Source: JACQFZ01 sp036381895 (GTDB lineage: Bacteria; Pseudomonadota; Gammaproteobacteria; Acidiferrobacterales; Sulfurifustaceae). From it: a stretch of 7,983 nt of DNA. The DNA is taken from the NCBI GenBank assembly GCA_036381895.1, contig DASVBY010000076.1:1-7983 (forward strand). Direction: 5' to 3'. A program made the translations under genes and the position numbers. The notes beneath the pieces were generated by a model. The model did not search any database, was not told the DNA's origin, and saw only the letters and a program-made list of their open reading frames with translations. This document shows positions 6,185-7,983 of the stretch, in pieces (position 1 is the first letter of the stretch; each line of letters opens with the position of its first letter).

Positions 6185-7128
6185 TCGATCAGCACACCCC
6201 ATGGCCGCTCGCCTACCGCGATGTCGCGTATCTTCCGGTTCGTCTGCGTATCGATCACCGACACCGAGTTGGAGCGCCCGTTCGCGACGTAGAGCTTGCG
6301 CCCGTCGGGCGTGATGGCCATGTTCCATGGCCGCTTGCCGACGGGAATCGTCGCGATGATCTCGTTCTTCTCGGTGTCGATCACGGATACGCTCCCGTCC
6401 CTGCCGTTAGACACGTAAACGCGCTTGCCATCCGGGCGCACCGTGACGCCGTTCGAGTATTCGCCGCCCTTGATCGAGGCGAGCACCTTCTGCGTGCGCG
6501 TGTCGATCGCGTAGATCGTGCTCGCGATCTCGCACGCCACGTAAGCGCGGCTCCCGTCCGGCAGGAAGCCGATGCCGCGCGGGCGCTGGCCCACCTTGAT
6601 CGCGTTCACCTGCCGGCGCGCGCCGACGTCGATGACGTCGACCTGGTCCGCATCCTCCGCGCTCGCGTACACCCAGCGGCCGTCGGGGCTGAAGACGGCG
6701 TGCTCCGGATTCTTGCCCTCCACCTCGACGGTGAACGCGCGTTTGCCGCTCGCGCGGTCGATGAAGGCAATGGCGTTGCTGAGCTCGACGGCGGCGATCA
6801 CCCAGCGCCCGTCGGGCGAGATGCTCACTCCCTCCGGCGACTCGCCGAGCTCGATGCGCCCGGTAGCCGCACCCTTCTCGAGATCCACGACCACGAGGTC
6901 GTTGTTCGGCTGGTCGCTCACGTACAGGAACTTGCCGTCCGGCGACGCCGCGAGCCCGCGCGGCTTGTCGCCCGCCTTGATCTCGCGCACGACCTCGTCG
7001 GTTGCGGTGTCGATCACCGACAGCGTTCCGCTCTGCTCGTTCGGCACGTACGCGAACGGCGCGGCCGCCGCACTCCCGCCGAACGCGATCGCCGCAAAGA
7101 CCACAGGGAATGTCTTCCTGATCTTCAT
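6181..7128 (-). CDS. Secreted seven-blade YVTN beta-propeller protein
   Basis: A 315-residue protein. Residues 1-23 form a Sec signal peptide (K2, R4, K5, hydrophobic core, SAAAA before P24), so it is periplasmic. The rest is seven repeats of about 42 residues, each with a (L/V)YV strand, a VIDT-type strand and a closing SPDG turn; the turn aspartates fall at 64, 106, 149, 191, 233 and 275, and the last blade ends at the C-terminus (GVLIE). The pattern, with RPRG and RPWG before the turns, resembles the propellers annotated as associated with PQQ-dependent alcohol catabolism, as far as I can judge without a search. The ATG at 7128 is chosen because GGAGG (7134-7138) stands 5 bases upstream and the signal peptide begins there; the frame is open 22 codons further up but without similarity. 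It is followed directly by cytochrome b561. Propellers of this class are scaffolds, and no catalytic residues can be named. Confidence 0.9.
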   Translation of the reverse strand: MKIRKTFPVVFAAIAFGGSAAAAPFAYVPNEQSGTLSVIDTATDEVVREIKAGDKPRGLAASPDGKFLYVSDQPNNDLVVVDLEKGAATGRIELGESPEGVSISPDGRWVIAAVELSNAIAFIDRASGKRAFTVEVEGKNPEHAVFSPDGRWVYASAEDADQVDVIDVGARRQVNAIKVGQRPRGIGFLPDGSRAYVACEIASTIYAIDTRTQKVLASIKGGEYSNGVTVRPDGKRVYVSNGRDGSVSVIDTEKNEIIATIPVGKRPWNMAITPDGRKLYVANGRSNSVSVIDTQTNRKIRDIAVGERPWGVLIE

Positions 7129-7211
7129 CAGTTCCTCCGGACGCTCGAAGGCTCGATTCGGAGACCGATTCACATACTGCTCGACGGCGCGCACGCGCGC
7201 AAGGCAAGAAG

Positions 7212-7233
7212 GGCGGCGCCTTGCGGCGTCGCC
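7212..7233 (-). terminator. Terminator-like hairpin after the porin gene
   Basis: GGCGGCGCC (7212-7220) and GGCGTCGCC (7225-7233) form a 9-bp stem with one central mismatch and a TTGC loop (GCAA on the minus strand). Reading leftward, it is followed by CTTCTTGCCTTG, a loosely T-rich stretch, which fits an intrinsic terminator for the porin. It lies about 30 bases beyond the porin stop and 84 bases before the propeller start. On the plus strand the mismatch becomes a G-U pair and TCCTTTT follows, so it may work in both directions. Confidence 0.55.
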
Positions 7234-7262
7234 TCCTTTTGCCCCCGGTTACCGCGTAATCG

Positions 7263-7983
7263 TCAGAACATCAAGATCGCACCGACGGCGATGCTGTCCT
7301 CGTCGGCCGTGTTGCCGTTGTGCGCCTCCGCCTCGGTCGACGTGTACTCGACCACCGCGTGCACGTACTTGTTGAGCGGATGATAGACGCCGAAGATCAG
7401 CGAGCTGTTCTTCTCGACCAGAGTCGAGGGCGCCTCGCCGCTCGCCAGATCGAGCTTGCTCTCCCCGTAGCTCACGCCGAGCTTCGTGCCGGGGCCGGGG
7501 AGCTTGTAAGTGAGCTGCACGTATCCACCGTCCGACTCCCGCTTCTGGCCGGCGACGGTCGCGGCGTCGAACAGATACGCGGTCGTGCCGATTCCGTCGC
7601 CGCTGTACCAGTAGACCACCCCCTCGAACCCGCCGAAGCCGATCTTGGCGCCCACGTCGAAGGCGTTCGCGGTGAACCCGCCGGTGGTGGCGTCGATCTT
7701 CTGGTTGAGGAAGCTCGCCCACACCTTGCCCGGCCAGCGTCCCTCCCACCCGTACTGCACCTCCGCTTCATAGCCGAAGTTGTCGTTCGCCTGATCGAGG
7801 GTCTCTGCCGTTCCGCTCACCGTACTCGCGCCGTTGGTGGAGAGCCCGAAGGGATCCATCAGGCCGACCTCGAAGGAGAAGCCGCCGAACTTCGGCGAGG
7901 TGTAGCTGATCTGGCCTTTCCAGTCGGCGTAGAGATACCCCGTGCCGATGCGGCCGAGCGTGGTGTTGCCGCCGCCCCCGCTC
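7263..7983 (-). CDS. Gram-negative outer-membrane porin, C-terminal part (partial)
   Basis: The frame is open from the right edge of the window to TGA at 7263-7265, giving about 239 residues; the signal peptide and N-terminal strands lie outside. The sequence alternates hydrophobic and polar residues as in a beta-barrel: for example YADWKGQISYTSPKFGGFSFEVGL near the edge, FGYEAEVQYGW, KVWASFLNQKI, FDVGAKIGFGGFEGVVYWYSG, GYVQLTYKLPG and TKLGVSYGESKLDL. The last residues are AVGAILMF, ending in Phe, the usual signal for insertion by the BAM machinery. This fits the general trimeric porins (Porin_4 type) of beta- and gammaproteobacteria, which let small hydrophilic solutes through. The ATG at 7859 is internal, because the barrel sequence continues upstream of it. 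Substrate preference cannot be read. It is probably transcribed alone, given the hairpin after it. Confidence 0.88.
   Translation of the reverse strand, partial: SGGGGNTTLGRIGTGYLYADWKGQISYTSPKFGGFSFEVGLMDPFGLSTNGASTVSGTAETLDQANDNFGYEAEVQYGWEGRWPGKVWASFLNQKIDATTGGFTANAFDVGAKIGFGGFEGVVYWYSGDGIGTTAYLFDAATVAGQKRESDGGYVQLTYKLPGPGTKLGVSYGESKLDLASGEAPSTLVEKNSSLIFGVYHPLNKYVHAVVEYTSTEAEAHNGNTADEDSIAVGAILMF

Noticed and set aside
5624..6292. Plus-strand open frame opposite cytochrome b561
   Set aside because: It is a charged Arg/Glu/His-rich shadow of a membrane protein gene and has no similarity I recognise.
7129..7194. 22-codon N-terminal extension of the propeller protein
   Set aside because: The ATG at 7128 has a well-spaced GGAGG and begins a proper signal peptide; the extension would bury it.
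7150..7200. Possible -35/-10 pair for the propeller gene (TTGCGC, 17 bases, CAGTAT on the minus strand)
   Set aside because: The -10 matches the consensus at only three of six positions, too weak to list as a promoter.
6572..7375. Plus-strand open frames opposite the propeller gene
   Set aside because: They mirror the repeat structure of the propeller on the other strand and cross its promoter region, so they are shadows.
1..7983. CRISPR array, tRNA, rRNA, riboswitch, phage or transposon genes
   Set aside because: No regularly spaced direct repeats, conserved RNA motifs, or integrase or transposase motifs were found on either strand.

Overview
The window is GC-rich, densely coding DNA from a Gram-negative bacterium, most likely a methylotrophic or C1-oxidising proteobacterium. 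Evidence is a formyltransferase/hydrolase (fhc) gene cluster, which bacteria use for tetrahydromethanopterin (H4MPT)-linked formaldehyde oxidation, plus a porin, Sec-type signal peptides and a di-haem cytochrome b561. The species cannot be named from the sequence; the porin type and the intergenic repeat fit beta- or gammaproteobacteria.

Left part (1-3669, + strand): the end of fhcB, then complete fhcA, fhcD and fhcC. Successive genes overlap by 7, 4 and 4 bases, so this is one translationally coupled operon. It encodes the four-subunit complex that moves the formyl group of formyl-H4MPT to methylofuran and hydrolyses it to formate.

Middle (3670-5035): an intergenic stretch with a 112-bp inverted-repeat element of the widespread kind whose translation reads CHCERSEAI, and a perfect but apparently ownerless ribosome-binding site on the minus strand. 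Then, on the minus strand, folK (pterin pyrophosphokinase) and a pterin-4a-carbinolamine dehydratase (PCD) gene three bases apart, a small pterin operon convergent with fhc. A 183-bp divergent intergenic region follows.

Right part (5036-7983): a secreted two-EF-hand protein (+), then, reading leftward on the minus strand, the C-terminal part of an outer-membrane porin, a terminator-like hairpin, a secreted seven-blade YVTN beta-propeller, and a cytochrome b561 whose GTG start overlaps the propeller stop. The propeller resembles the family associated with PQQ-dependent alcohol catabolism, which would fit a methylotroph, but no PQQ gene lies in the window.

No tRNA, rRNA, CRISPR array, transposase or phage gene was found. 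Most of the window is well explained. The best leads are the unusual EF-hand pair, the propeller/cytochrome b561 pair, the pterin operon beside fhc, and the orphan ribosome-binding site next to the repeat.
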